The notes beneath the pieces are model-generated. The model had not been told where the DNA came from and did not search any database. It saw nothing but the letters and a program-made list of their open reading frames with translations. Below are positions 24,001-35,469 of a stretch of 64,000 nt of DNA, in pieces. The position numbers and the translations under genes were made by a program. Numbering within the stretch: position 1 is the first letter of the stretch; every line of letters starts with the position of its first letter. The stretch lies in assembly GCF_026230105.1 (NCBI RefSeq), contig NC_079483.1, positions 10,409,312 through 10,473,311 on the forward strand. Reading direction: 5' to 3'. Source of the DNA: Diorhabda sublineata (Eukaryota; Arthropoda; Insecta; Coleoptera; Chrysomelidae).

Positions 24001-25353
24001 TTTTTTTTGACCGCCAGCGAGTGAATCAACTAGATTTTTTTGCCCGATTGTATTTATTTAGCTTATGTTTTGTTTTAACACCAGTGATATGTCATTATAT
24101 ATATTTATATTTTATTTTGGTGAACATAATGCCTTGTCTCACAGTTGGTGTTGTTTATTTTTTTAGTTCAAACAACAAATATTATTAAGGACTAACACTG
24201 TAGCACTTCGGATATGTTGTTCTGCGAAAATTGATGCTGATGAAGAACCGCTTCTGTTCAGTAAAATATTTCCGGGGATACCAATTTTTGGCTTTCACGC
24301 TGATGGTGAAATTGGTTGGAATTGTATCCTAACAACCAGTAAAAGAGAAGGTACATCGTTTATTTTGAAATAATTGCTGAATAATTTTATATTTTCATTA
24401 TAATCAACAAAACAATTTCTATTTGGATAATCTTCTTTTCCTCTTTTTCTAATACCTTTTTAGTTGTAGGATTAGGGTTCTTATTGTTTCCATTTTCCAA
24501 CTCTCTTTTGTTATTTTCAATTTTTCTATAGTTTTCCCTCTTTTAACCCAAAATAATGTAAAAGAGAAGGTATATTATTGAATAATTGCTCAATAATTTT
24601 ATATTTTTATTAATATTGACAAAGAAATTTATGTGTTTAGATGATAAATCAATCTTCTTCTTTTTCCTTATTGTCAATACCTTTTCAGGTGTTGGAGGGT
24701 TCTGGTCTACTTTGTATTCATTTTTTCAATTGTTTTTTGCCATTTTCAATTTCAATTCAACAGCGAGTAGAAGAGAAGGTATATTATTAGGTACTTGCTG
24801 AACAATTTCGTTTTTTATAGTATCAATAAATTCAAATAGTTCACTATATATCATTTTCTTTTAGGTTGGGCTACTTTTATAGATTGTTGTGTTTCTGCTC
24901 GATTCATCACCCTCCCCTAACTGTGTGACAACTGTTTGCATAAATTTCCACTTGAAGGATATCAGATTCAGTTTTTAGGTTGTACAACTTATGGATGTTC
25001 ATTTACTTTGAATACATACCTGTTTCATTTTTTGTTACAGAGTTCAAATTTAATTTAGGACACTCTGTTTATATTGTTTGTATTGTTAGTATAGTATTGT
25101 ATTGTTAGTATAGTATTGTATTGTTAGTATTAAATACTCACGCCATTCCATTTAGTGATGGTTTTTAAACTAGAGAAATTAAAAAATATTTTTTGTTTCC
25201 AAATTTAATTTGGTACACTCTGTTTATATTGTTTGTGGTTTTGCAGATTTAGAAGAAAGTTCTGCAAAGAAGGCGAAACACAAATATCCAAAAGTCAGTC
25301 ATCAATGGTCGACAGTATTCGTGGTAATTACTTGGGGTAGTGTATTGTCATAA
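21021..25353 (+). CDS. FBXO22: F-box only protein 22-like (FBXO22) gene
   Basis: Six exons: 21021-21041, 21104-21498 (donor GTAATA), about 21592-21901 (or from 21586), 23112-23340, 24167-24350 and 25247-25353 (TAA). Phases agree throughout, for a protein of about 420 aa. FBXO22 is the substrate receptor of an SCF (SKP1-CUL1-F-box) ubiquitin ligase, with a FIST C-like domain. Exon 2 has the F-box: SDALESVYPLLHIIFDYLDC, then LRTCSKVNKTWKDVAENMLI. Exon 4 has VAVGGGIIRGTKTF and exon 5 FPGIPIFGFHADGEIGWN, the counterpart of FxPSVPLFGFFGNGEIG in human FBXO22. The last exon ends HQWSTVFVVITWGSVLS. The first exon (7 codons) is the least certain. Intron 3 holds LINE debris, intron 4 a Tc1-like fragment, and three introns carry tandem duplications that include splice sites. 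Confidence 0.85.
21897..22160 (+). repeat. Tandem duplication of an exon-3 splice donor region
   Basis: A unit of about 121 bp starting CCAGAGTGAGTAATATCATT at 21897 recurs at 22018 with over 85 percent identity and a 17-bp insertion in the second copy. The first copy spans the exon 3/intron 3 boundary of the FBXO22-like gene, so the GTGAGT donor is duplicated. Confidence 0.85.
22720..22990 (-). mobile_element. LINE 3'-end fragment in intron 3 of the FBXO22-like gene
   Basis: Minus strand gives AYSGKARKDTTKMKNMMRVA, later DQIRSKTIMDDLKI and a VGRMM segment, resembling the C-terminal region of insect LINE polyproteins. Short and degraded. Confidence 0.45.
23880..24040 (+). mobile_element. Tc1-like transposase fragment in intron 4 of the FBXO22-like gene
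   Basis: A plus-strand frame contains MVWMGFSMGAKTDLIFIE, then GGLTVNRYIEEI, matching the Tc1 block VMVWGGISxxGRTDLxxI...LTAQRYIEEIL that lies between the second and third catalytic residues. Only about 50 residues are left. Confidence 0.7.
24330..24800 (+). repeat. Three tandem copies of an exon-5 donor region
   Basis: AAAAGAGAAGG followed by GTA occurs at the end of exon 5 (24341), again at about 24560, and as AGAAGAGAAGG at about 24768. In each case it is followed by similar AT-rich sequence with ATTGCTGAATAATTTTAT or a variant. The unit is about 210-220 bp and covers the last exon bases plus the donor. Confidence 0.8.
25040..25246 (+). repeat. Duplicated acceptor-side sequence and an 18-bp triplication
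   Basis: CACTCTGTTTATATTGTTTG occurs at about 25061 and again at 25216, just before the exon 6 acceptor (spacing about 155 bp). Between them a unit close to TATTGTTAGTATAGTATTG is repeated three times (25078-25135). Confidence 0.8.
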
Positions 25354-27734
25354 ACTGTCATTTAACTTATTAATAATGTAAAAAAGGTGTTGGTTTGTTT
25401 TTAAATGTCAAATCTAATGTATGAAGGCTATTTTTTGCTAACCCCGGTAGATTAATATACAATGCTCAAAAAATTTTTTTTCGGGTAGAATTGGAAAGTA
25501 TCTGTTAGTTCTATGTCCAAAAAATTAATAGATGTTAATATCGATGTTTATTAGTACATTTGTTTATAAATATGTTTAATATTGAAAAGTTTTTCTTCAA
25601 AAAAATTAACTTGATGAAATATTTGTCTTTTGTAACCATGGAAAAAGTATTTTGGAACTAATCAGATTGATATAGGGTGTTTTATTAATGATTGTAAATA
25701 TTTTAACTATTGAGTCTTCAGTGAAAAATATTAATTTCAAATCCGGTCAATGAAACAATTATTTTTTGATGAAAAATCATTTTTGGATATTTTTGAACCT
25801 TTTGTGATATTCACAGTTCACTTCTACCGCAACACCATCACTTTGATGAGGGTTTCGATAACCAAGTTATCGTCTTCAGAGACCAAATGTAAAATTTACC
25901 TTGATTTAATGGTAGTAGTAAACAGTGAGTTCAATATGAAAATTGTATAAATTTTCTACAGTCTCTTTTGACTGCATACAAGTTTTTCAATCCGAACTAA
26001 AAACTCAGATGTAAAAATTATCTAAATAAATGTTCTTCGTAGTATTATTTCACCATTGGAATCAATTATGTTATTGACTATTTCTGTGAAGATTGAGATT
26101 CCTTTTCCTCTGTGATGGATTTCATATACCATTCTTCTCATTTAGGATAGAATTTTTATTTTTATCCTCTACTTGAAATACTTGAAAAAAAGATGAAGTC
26201 TTTAAAAAAGTTAGGTTAAGTTGATAGGATAACCTCTTCTTAGATTGTTTAGAGTTTACTTGGAGATCTAAGGTCCATTTTTTCTTTCACGTCAAAGTGT
26301 CCAGTACCCACATCAGTGACTATATATTATTACCAATACAAGACAGTGTCTTAGAACAGCTCATTATTACTTGTTTAAAGGCTATCTGTATGTGTTTTTG
26401 CTTGATTCACTAACAGTCTAGAAGCTAATAATAAGATCAATGGGTACGTGTTTTATTGTTATACCTGGTGAATTCACATTGGCACCCGTAAATATTTCTT
26501 CAGATTAGGAAACAAAAATAGTCACTCGAGGCTAAATCTGAAGAATATTGCGGTTGAGAGAGTAATTCATAGAGTATGAACTATTTTCTTGGCACATAAT
26601 TTAGAAACTAATCGCTTGGGCCTGTTCTATTCCACTGGTTGTATCTATAAACATATATTTAACATAATTGAGCGAAGCTCCTGTTAAAATAAGTGAAGTT
26701 TACATTTAATAACTGAGCAGGATATATTCAGTCATCACTATCGAATCCTGTATAATTATTTATTTAAAATAAAAGGAATAGAGTTAGAAAATTAATACAG
26801 TTAACTGAAGGTATTGGTCTACTCTATAACTGCTCCACAGTTAATAGAAAATATCACAACCAAAAATGAAAATATTTCCAAAAAAAAATTAACATTAAGT
26901 AATAAAACTTAAAAGTAGACTGTAAAATTGGATTCCTTTATGTATTAATCCTTGTTTACATCACTGTTATTTTCAAGTTGGTTATTGATTTTTTCCTCTT
27001 ATTTTTTCTTCACTTTCACGACTATTATTTATTATAGAGGCTGTGGGCTTTTCTATCTACAGGGCCCTGGGCTATAGCTCTAAAAGACATTTCGTAGAAC
27101 TATCCATGGATACATATTGGGTTTAAAAATGAAATAATGTAAAATTGTGTATTTATATAAAGTATTTTCATATTTCTGTCTTGATATAATCAAAAGTAAA
27201 ATTTATAATTCAAAATCCGATGGGTTTAAATAGGAAAAAGGGAGCACATTTGACCTATTTTAGGAAATAGTGTCAAATTAACTTCCATTGCTGTATGCAC
27301 AGTAAACTATAGACATTTGTAGTTATTTATGTACTTACCAATTATTTTTATTCGACTGTATCTCAATTTGCAAAATTTACAATAACCGAATATGCGCTTC
27401 AAGCATTGTCAACCGTACAGTGGGACAGTTTGAACATAAATTGAAATAAAATTTTCTTGAAATTTATTGAATGTTGTAACACCATTACAAATCTTACATA
27501 ATTCACTTTTTATGATGAAATGAAAGCAGTTGATTGTGCGACCCTTTTCCCTACCGAGTAAGACAGTGACAAAAGCAACAATTTGTTTTGAACGACAGAA
27601 ATATTGAAACAAATTTTGTAGTAATTTCAAGTATTTTTTTGTATTTTCTTTTTTTATAATCATGTATAGTATTATGTAAGTATTAAATATTTTTACATTT
27701 TACAATAAAGCTTGTTGACTTTAATGTTTTATTT
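25354..27734. other. Gene-poor intergenic stretch
   Basis: About 2.4 kb of AT-rich sequence in which I recognise no gene, RNA or transposon domain. Short frames (25750-25950, 27409-27663) show no family resemblance. Confidence 0.4.
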
Positions 27735-28740
27735 TATATTGTACCCAAACAGGTGAAATACCACCGCATCGGATCTAGGTGACGTGAATTGGCCCTAAGG
27801 GTTCCAAGTTTCGTCGATGTGCCGATGTATCCGGTTTCCAGGGTGCGAAAAGAAACATGATGGCACCTTCTAGACTAAAATATCCCGTTCGGATATCCGG
27901 GTGGAGGCTGGTCTGGAGGATTTATCAGACCAAAATATCTAAAGAGTATATTTCTGCAATAAACGAGATCTTGACATGAATATAAACGCTATACATCAAC
28001 ATCTAAGGTTCACCTTTTATATCGAAAGTATCTTGATCTTTTAGAATTTGATATTGTGGTTTAAAACAACCACTCAAAGTACAAAAGTCTTCCTAGGCAG
28101 ATATACGCAGACCTCGCCGGACAAATCGATTATCTGCAGTCAAACCATCCAAACGCAGATATTGTTATCGCTGGTGACTTTCATGTTCATCACATCAGCT
28201 GAATGAGGGGCGGGAAACTGAAGATTTTATCAATAGTCACGTACTAACTCAACTTATCAAAGAACCAACTAGCATCCCCGATTGAGATGGTGACTTTGGT
28301 AGCCTCTTAGACCTGTTTCTACCAACAGACCCTTGTCTGTACAATGCGACTGTACTTGTACCACTAGAATCATCAGATCACAAACTAATTACAGAAAAGT
28401 GTAAAAAAACATTCAAAGTTAGGATCCGCTTGGCAATATAGATCGGCCAAATGGAGGCATCTAAAGGATTTTGTCTTTATATTTCTTTGTAATGATGTTT
28501 GCTTCAATTCCAATGACCTTTCAGTGTATTCAAACGCGATTTAGGAAGTAATCCTGGCAGGTATAGTACTTCAACCCAAGGTGTTTGCAGACAACAATCC
28601 ATGGTTTGGTAAAAACTGCACTAGAGCATTCAACAATAAAAAATGCTGCAAATCGAATAAACTTATCACATATTTGGAAAGATTAAGAAGATTGGAGTAA
28701 GACTACGTTGAGGAATCAAAATGATTATGAAAACAAATAT
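27735..28740 (+). mobile_element. Jockey-like LINE: endonuclease and linker region
   Basis: A GC-richer block at 27760-27960 may be the element's 5' region. From about 28100 the plus strand, with frameshifts, reads DLAGQIDYLQSNHPNADIVI then AGDF.VHH (the AGDFNxHH endonuclease box), INSHVLTQLIKEPTSIPD, SLLDLFLPTDP and PLESSDHKLI (the LxSSDHxxI catalytic histidine box). It continues into the linker NNPWFGKNCTRAFNNK at about 28600. The reverse transcriptase is not present. Confidence 0.75.
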
Positions 28741-28756
28741 AGTTTGTTGAGTTAGG

Positions 28757-29038
28757 TTAACTTTTCAGGCAACCCTCGTAGTGCGTTAACAAATAGACAA
28801 GTGAGATGATATCATGTAATGTAGTTATTTTATTAATCAAAATGTTTCGGTTTAGTACTCTATGAAGAAGAAAAAAAGAGTGTGGGGTATGATTATTTTT
28901 AGAATGGCTCTGATATAGAAAAACTTTTTCTCTGTAGAGCGAGGGCAAATGAAAAAAAATTTTTTTTAACATTTATACAAAATTTACGTGCGAGTTCTAT
29001 AACAAAACATATACATATATATAAAATAATAAGCAGAG
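28757..29038. other. AT-rich stretch, nothing recognised
   Basis: No supported feature between the LINE fragment and the BESS-like exon. Confidence 0.4.
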
Positions 29039-29203
29039 CTACAAAATATGATCTAGATCTTCCAAAACTTTGAATATTTTGACTTTCTTCGCTTGTCGAT
29101 CATCTAAAGGAAAATCTAAAAGTCTAGAGGCCACGTAAGCACCAAAAGCCTCTTCGGATGTTCGATATCTTACAATATTAACCGAATTCTCTTGTTCGTT
29201 AAC
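29039..29203 (-). CDS. BESS-like C-terminal exon, possibly the last exon of the MADF gene
   Basis: A minus-strand exon with a clean acceptor (TTTCAG before 29203) in phase 0, open for 54 codons to TAG at 29041-29039. It contains EEAFGAYVASRLLDFPLDDR followed by QAKKVKIFKVLEDLD. This pattern (aromatic-G-x-Y-V-A, then a basic helix ending I..VL) is typical of the C-terminal BESS-type interaction motif that accompanies MADF domains in insect regulators. The MADF gene lies upstream on the same strand, about 2.1 kb away, with a dead transposase between. If the two are joined, exon 31537-31276 must use an internal phase-0 donor (for example CAA/GTATGG near 31463) rather than its TGA. That link is inference. 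Confidence 0.45.
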   Translation of the reverse strand, partial: VNEQENSVNIVRYRTSEEAFGAYVASRLLDFPLDDRQAKKVKIFKVLEDLDHIL

Positions 29204-30100
29204 CTGAAATGAGTTAATAGTTAATATCGAGTGTCCTTTTTTGTACATATTGTTCACTACCGATATTCCAACACTTATTGGTGATACTATCTAGCAGTGA
29301 TGGATTCACGCTCAAGCCCGGGTCTAGGACGGCAAAATTTCAGTTGTAGAAAAAAGTGAAATCAATTCAGATTAATTTTCGTAAAAAATTTTCTAACTGT
29401 ATCCACCCATCGTTGGGGCATCTTGGTGTAGCGTACAAATTTAAAAGTCGTTGGTCTGCTTGACATGATGATTCATTATCCGTTGTGCAGATCTACAGTT
29501 CTCTGGTTCTAATCCTTCAGGACATGAGGGAGAGATAATTTTCTGAATATGAAGAAAAAGCTGAAACACTGTCTGAACTCCAAGATTATTATCGTTATGA
29601 TACTCGTCGCAAAACAAGTAGAAAAATTCAGTCCGATGAGTCACAAGTGAATGAAAGAAAGAAAATTTCCGCATGAATGTTTAGTACTCTATTTTAGATA
29701 GTCTGAGTGTGAAATTGGCCGCGCAAAAGTATATGAAAAGCTATACCAAACTTTTAATTTCTCGATAATTTACTTAAAATTCCAATCAAATGAAAAATAT
29801 TGCCAATAAACTTATCGACAAGAATCCTCGCGATTTAGAAAAGACATTAGGAAATAAATGTAATCATTCAAAGATTCTTCAGAAAATATGTACTACTTTC
29901 ACGTAGTACTCGAGATGTTTACCAAACTTTTGATATTGCTTTACGTAAATTTTCAGTAAAAACCTGATAAAATCAGTGATTTTATAAGAGGTATAGGATT
30001 TGACTTTGAAAAAACCCTCAAAAAAATTGATGAAATGTTTATTGGAGACGAAAGAACGACCAATATATTTTACTGTTTGAAGATGATTTCATGCAAATGG
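29204..30100. other. Gene-free stretch
   Basis: No domain recognised. Short frames at 29441-29674 have no family resemblance. Confidence 0.35.
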
Positions 30101-31130
30101 TGGCCTCGGCTCCGCTATAGATAACCCATGTGCAAGGTCCAATTTTGGTGAAATTTCTCCAACATATCGGCTAGTATTCAAGAATAAATGCTTCAATATT
30201 GGCTTCCAGTGCGTCAATCGTTGCTGGTTTATCCCTGTAGACATTAGCCTTAACATGGTCCCATAAGAAATAGTCCAAATGCGTCAAATCACACGATCTA
30301 GGCGGCAAATTGACAGGCCCCCAACGTAAGATGAACTGTTCACCGAAGGTGGCTGTCAATTTGGCGATTGTTTCACGTACCATGTGGTATGTGGCACCAT
30401 TTTGTTGAAACCACATGTTAGGCACGTCCAATTTCTTCATTTTGGGCAAAAAATGTCAATAATCACACGGTAGCGCTCGCCATTCACAGTAATCTTTCTA
30501 CAATCATCGCTTTTGAAGAAGTACGACCCGATGATGCCACCGGCCCATAATCCACACCAACTACTGACTTTTTAGTGATGCATTGGTAGCTCTTGCAATG
30601 CTTCTGGCTGGTCTTCACTCCAGATGCGGCAATTTTGCATGTTGACGTATCCATTCAACCAGAAATGGGCTTCGTCGCTGAACACAATTTTTCGATAAAA
30701 AAGTGGATCTTCCTCCAACTTTGCCAGCGCCCATTCACCAAATGTTAGACGTTGTGGGAGATCGTGTAGCTTCAATTCTTGCACCAGCCGTATCTTATAA
30801 GGTTTTACACCCAAATCCTTTCACAAAATTTTCCACGTAGTGGAGTAACAGAGGCCCAATTGCTGCCAATCGACATTTCACGATCAATTGCCGCAATATT
30901 TTCTTCGCTCTTCACTGTACGTTTGCGTTTTAGTGATTTAATGTCCAATAGTGTAAACTGCGCGATGTTCTCTCTTAACCGAGCATGAATTTTGATAGTA
31001 AAATTCAATAATTCGCAAGCATTGTTCGTTCGTAAGTCAATTCATGGTTAAATTATTGATCAAACTGAACAAGTTTGACATTGACACAAGACATGATTCA
31101 CGCGTGATCTGTCAAAAACAGTGTTGCCAA
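30100..31130 (-). mobile_element. Nearly full-length but broken mariner-like DDE transposase
   Basis: Minus-strand pieces in order. 31008-30805 has RTVKSEENIAAIDREMSIGS (linker after the N-terminal helix-turn-helix). 30814-30572 has PYKIRLVQELKLHDLPQRLT, FGEWALAKLEEDPLFYRKIV and FSDEAHFWLNGYVNMQNCRI, where FSDEAHF holds a catalytic aspartate. 30449-30171 has MWFQQNGATYHMVRETIAKL (the FQQDGATxH box with D changed to N) and PPRSCDLTHLDYFLWDHVKA, the final acidic box. Frames shift between segments, and D to N at the second catalytic position is disabling. This is a common insect transposase group. Confidence 0.85.
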
Positions 31131-31275
31131 AAATGTACTAGCAAAAAAATCACTCGTTATTTACGTGCAAGTACCTAAGGGTCAAAATAGACGGAATACA
31201 TTCATTCCAAAATTAAGGGCTGCGCGATAAACCGGCATCAAGCATAAATCCGTCACTGCTACCTAAGAAAGTGGC

Positions 31276-33735
31276 TCAATGCTTCGGTTTAATTGTTGGT
31301 GTAGTGGTGGCATGTTCGTTATTAATATGACCAACCTCTTTCACTGGTAAATTATCAATCAGATCTAACGTAATTTCCGCCTCTCCGTTATCATAATTTT
31401 CATCCTCTAAAAATTGTAAATTTTCTGGGGAAATGCTCGAATCGACAGTCTCTTCGTCCCATACTTGAATCTCGGTAGCTGAATTATTATCTTCCTTTTT
31501 AATCTCATTCTTGGTACTTGAATTGTTAATCAAATTTCTAAAATATATGAAACCATCACTAATATCTATAAGAAGTGGGTGATAAAGAAAAATAAACAGC
31601 TTTTTATTCTATAAATTGATCAAAAACTAACCTAATGATTCAATACCTGGATATATTCACGAAAAATTAATTCATTCCATAGATCAAAGACTCCCTAAAT
31701 ACACCACTCATACATTTTTATGTGACGCTTCCCAATGAATGTCATAAACATCCTTGATCCATGAGTTACGAGCCAAGAATTTGCTAACACTATAATGAAG
31801 ACTCTTGTCAAGAGGTGGATTGATCTGAGCGTTGAAAGAATTTCAAAACTCAGTATGGGATATTTCAATTACTTTTTTTACTAATTCAATGACTTACAAA
31901 TGGTAACATAACCTCTTAAAGCTTTCGTTTTATTTTTTCTGTTTAGCCATTCATTACTATTTATCTCAAAACGCCTTCAAGCCTACAACAATTTCACTTG
32001 GGTTTGCGCTTATAAACGTTTTGGACTAAGTGGAACGGGAAAGATCGTGGTAGTGAACGTGATTGTCTTACTCAAGTGGTAACCAGCACTGGATTGGGAA
32101 ATTTTTTGATAGAAGCACTGCATTTGGTACAAAATTACAAAACCATTTTTAGTGTCATCATATTCAGTGCTTCACGCAGGCCTTTTAGGTCCAAAGCATG
32201 GAAGTGATTCCCTTCCACTCTTTCCTATTTTTGCTTCCGTTTTCCAGTCCTGAATTCCTCTCCCTTTTAGGTCCTCCATCACCTCTGCGTATAGTCTTTT
32301 CCTTGTTCTTCCTTTTTTCTTGTTCTATGTCAATCATTTTTTTATTGCTCTAAAATCTGGCATTCTCTGTATGTGACCTAGTCACTCTATTCTTTTGGAT
32401 CTTGCTCAGCTCTACTTCTCCAAATAACTTCCTTATTTCATTATTTGTTATTCTCAGCCATATTTCTACCTCCTACTATCCTTCTAAGTATTTTTCTGTC
32501 CCATACATCTAACTTCTCGTCTTGTGCTTCGTTAAGCTCACTGTTGGTCTTATTATAGCGTTCAAGGCTCCAAATTGTTGACTTACCCTCGTCATCCTCT
32601 CTTCCAGATTTCCTCCCTCGTCACCGTCGTCCTTGATACCGCCCCAAGGTATTCATAACTTTGAACTTGTTCTAAGCTCATTGCCTTTTCTTCTTCAGTT
32701 GTATAAACTTCTCATTGCTTTTTTACTTTTCAATTATTTGAATAAAAGATAAAAGAAATCATCATTATCAGTCATAGTCAATTCAACGAATAAGAAAATA
32801 ACCCAAGAATTTAAATAAAATTGATTAAGTGTTAATGATAAGGTAATTATTTAAAGTTAGTTAAGTGTAATGTAAAGTATATTTATAAATTCACCCCACA
32901 AATAGAAAGAGTATAAATAAGAAAAACATTACAGTATATTTGTACAGTTTTTAAAAAGTAAGTAAAGCCTGGATACGAATTATCAGGTGCTTTTAGTAAA
33001 AATTTATATTTGGAAAGATCATTACAAAGAATTTCTTTCTAAAATTATATTTTAGTATTTGAAAAATAGACAAAAATGATTATATTTGTTTAGAAAGTGA
33101 TTGGAAGACAGTAAAATAATTTAAATAAACAACAAACTGGTTTAACACTCAAATAATTTTCGTTAAAGGCGTCTGTGAATTTCATATTTTACTAAATAAT
33201 ATATTGACCGTATCCCCATTAACATTGTGTTCTAGGGTGGTTCTAGGGAGTCCTCGATTCAAGTACATTTGTTTGTGTGTAAACAGAAAAATATTCAATT
33301 TTGTGATTTTTATTCATATTAATGTTTATCATACCTATTTTGAGATTTCTTCGCCCTTCTTCTACGACGTACGAAACCATCGAGAAATTTCATTGATTCA
33401 TAAAATTCCCATGCGGAACTTCCTTGTCCATTGAGTGACCTTCTCTCTCGACTATATTTGTCTCTTAAATTTTTCCAAAGTCTTTGACAATCACTGACTA
33501 CAAAAATAATGCTGATTTTTTTGTTTTTTATTTTGCAAAATCATTTTATTTTAATTACATCCGAGAACTTACTAGAAATTTTGAGGTTTGTTGAAATTTT
33601 CGCCCATGTTCGTTCTCTCAATTCTACATTTTTAAATTCCTCATAATTTTGGTTATAAAGATAAGGAAAATTTTTAACCATCTTAATTAATAGTCCAATA
33701 TCAACATCTAAAATTGATACAGTACTCAAATTCAT
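31276..33735 (-). CDS. MADF-domain protein (putative transcriptional regulator)
   Basis: Exons 33735-33573 (163 bp), 33497-33335 (163 bp) and 31537-31276 (262 bp, TGA) join in frame (phases 1 and 2), giving about 195 aa. Exon 1 carries the first half of the MADF (Myb/SANT-like) DNA-binding domain: LLIKMVKNFPYLYNQNYEEF then KNVELRERTWAKIS. Exon 2 completes it with SDCQRLWKNLRDKYSRERRS and WEFYESMKFLDGFV, then a basic patch RRRRRAKK that looks like a nuclear localisation signal. Exon 3 is acidic (VWDEETVDSS, EDENYDNGEAEITLDLID), as in many MADF proteins. The first two exons are secure. Exon 3 fits by phase but has no domain. The 1.8-kb second intron holds LINE and LTR debris. A BESS-like exon at 29203-29039 may be a further 3' exon. 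Confidence 0.78.
31561..32130. other. Intron 2 of the MADF gene, part without recognised elements
   Basis: Nothing supported between exon 3 of the MADF gene and the LINE fragment starting at about 32140. Confidence 0.4.
32140..32700 (-). mobile_element. LINE 3'-end fragment in an intron of the MADF gene
   Basis: Minus strand, across frames: NELNEAQDEKLDVWDRKILR then RIVGG, later RIEWLGHIQRMPDFRA (the RxxWxGHIxRM motif), then GKDYTQRWW and a final ALDLKGLREAL. This order is typical of the C-terminus of an insect LINE polyprotein. It lies in the same orientation as its host gene. Confidence 0.7.
32750..32965 (+). repeat. LTR-like fragment, related to 59520-59705
   Basis: GAATTTAAATAAA..., AGTGTTAATGATAAG and AAATAAGAAAAACAT occur here in the same order and similar spacing as in 59530-59645, where a retroviral-type primer-binding-site-like motif follows. 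I read this as a decayed solo LTR. The match is by eye and imperfect. Confidence 0.4.
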
Positions 33736-35059
33736 TTTATAACCATTATCTCAATCATACATCTTACCCCACACAGAAGTCAAATCAGATTCAGTCATTT
33801 TGAAATATTGTTAGTTTTCTCTAAAATAAGATGAAGCCTGGTAAATTGGAGATACATCACAAACCAGTGTACCTATTGAGCAAAATTGTACTCAAAATTA
33901 TATTTGAACAAATAACAGTAGATTAACTATTACAAACTGTAATAAGGCTATGAGTAATTCAGTTTTGTTGTATTAATTATTAACACATATTCATATTGTA
34001 ATGCTGCTTGAAATATATCAGTAAACAGTATTACGGGATCCCTACCACGATGTTGAACAATAAACAGATATTTTTCTAGATTAAAAACCATATCATTAGA
34101 ACTACCCTGTATATATTTTTAACTACCTTTAAAATCCTATACACAGACAATGTATGACACGTACCGGCGGAAATACAATCTAAATTTATTTTAGGTAAAA
34201 ATTGGACAATTAAAAAGATTTGTTAGGGTTCCACATTCATATGCGCAAAAAATTTTAATATCGGCTAATTCTTTGACTAAACTTTTGGATTACCCTGTAT
34301 GAATTCTAATTAAACGCATTTTACTATCGAGTAATTGTGTTCAAGATCCAAATTATATATCTGAAAGTTTTTGTTCAAGTAAATACATGTAAAATTTTTA
34401 GAAATATAAGTAATATGAAAAATTTGCTTTTAATATGGGATTTTGTTAAAAATTTAGTTAATACGGATTAACACTTATGGTTACTATTTACGTTTTGCAA
34501 AACTTTGCACGGAATTTTTTTATCTAAATATAACATAATTAGCATCTGTGCGAAATAAAAAACGGTGTCACTTACATTTATTTTAAATAATATACATTTC
34601 ATACAATTCAACTGCGAATGTGTGAAGAAATATTTCAATTTATAATATTTTTAGGTTACGTCTTACAATAGACATATGGCATATGGTTTAAATGTTTCAT
34701 TATATTCATAGATAAATTACTGGTTACGTTTTACAAATTAATACATAATCATAATAGTATTGATAACTTATTTTCAAAACGTTAGATCCCAACTTATATT
34801 TTTTAAAATCACCGAGGAAAATGGTCATTTTATCACATTCAATAACTAGAATCCACAACAAAACTCACTTTAAAATAAAAATATTACCAACATGTTTTAC
34901 GATGTCACTCTATCTCAGTCGGTATTTTATGTTGGCTTCAATGGTAAAATTTAAGTGTCAAATCAAAATTATCTGTCACATTTCAGATTAGTTGACAAGA
35001 GTTTCTGAATTATATAATTTCTAAAAGCCTTACATATTGATTACCAATAATTATCAACC
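33736..35059. other. Intergenic region between the MADF gene and COX6A
   Basis: The MADF gene (minus) and COX6A (plus) diverge here, 1.3 kb apart. The sequence is AT-rich. ACCCTGTAT motifs at about 34106 and 34301 resemble ends of common insect mariner-type miniature elements, but no paired terminal repeat was established. Confidence 0.4.
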
Positions 35060-35395
35060 ATGGCTTATGTGCTTAACCAAGGTATTCGAAGATTCATGCA
35101 GACTTCTGTAAGAAGATCGGCTCAAGTAGAAGGTCCATCAGCAGTTTCAGGTCAACACGAAGGTGGTTATAAAATTTGGAAAAATATCACATTTTTCCTA
35201 GCTTTTCCGTCGATTGTATTGTGTGCTGTAAATTGTTACTTGTCTCACCAAAGTGGACACCACGATCCTCCAGAATTTGTTAAATACGATCATTTGAGAG
35301 TACGTACCAAGAGGTTCCCTTGGGGAGACGGCAACCGTTCATTATTCCACAACCCACATACTAATGCTTTACCAGACGGATACGAACAACATTAG
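35060..35395 (+). CDS. COX6A: Cytochrome c oxidase subunit 6A, mitochondrial
   Basis: A single uninterrupted exon of 111 codons. The start ATGG at 35060 is preceded by ATCAACC, a good insect initiation context. COX6A is a nuclear-encoded single-span subunit of complex IV in the inner mitochondrial membrane that helps stabilise and regulate the enzyme. The first about 25 residues (MAYVLNQGIRRFMQTSVRRS) are basic and amphipathic, as in a mitochondrial presequence. The membrane span is about residues 40-62 (WKNITFFLAFPSIVLCAVNC). The conserved intermembrane part follows: EFVKYDHLRVRTKRFPWGDG, then SLFHNPHTNALPDGYE, the family hallmark. Length and motifs are normal. It lies tail to tail with CHCHD3, about 1 kb away. 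Confidence 0.97.
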   Translation: MAYVLNQGIRRFMQTSVRRSAQVEGPSAVSGQHEGGYKIWKNITFFLAFPSIVLCAVNCYLSHQSGHHDPPEFVKYDHLRVRTKRFPWGDGNRSLFHNPHTNALPDGYEQH

Positions 35396-35438
35396 AAGGT
35401 TTTTCTTGTATCTAGACTTATATTTGTACTCTATTGTC

Positions 35439-35444
35439 AATAAA
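35439..35444 (+). promoter_or_regulatory. Polyadenylation signal of COX6A
   Basis: AATAAA lies 44 bp after the COX6A stop codon, giving a very short 3' untranslated region as is usual for small respiratory subunits. Confidence 0.6.
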
Positions 35445-35469
35445 TGATTAGTGTTAAAACTTATTAAGA

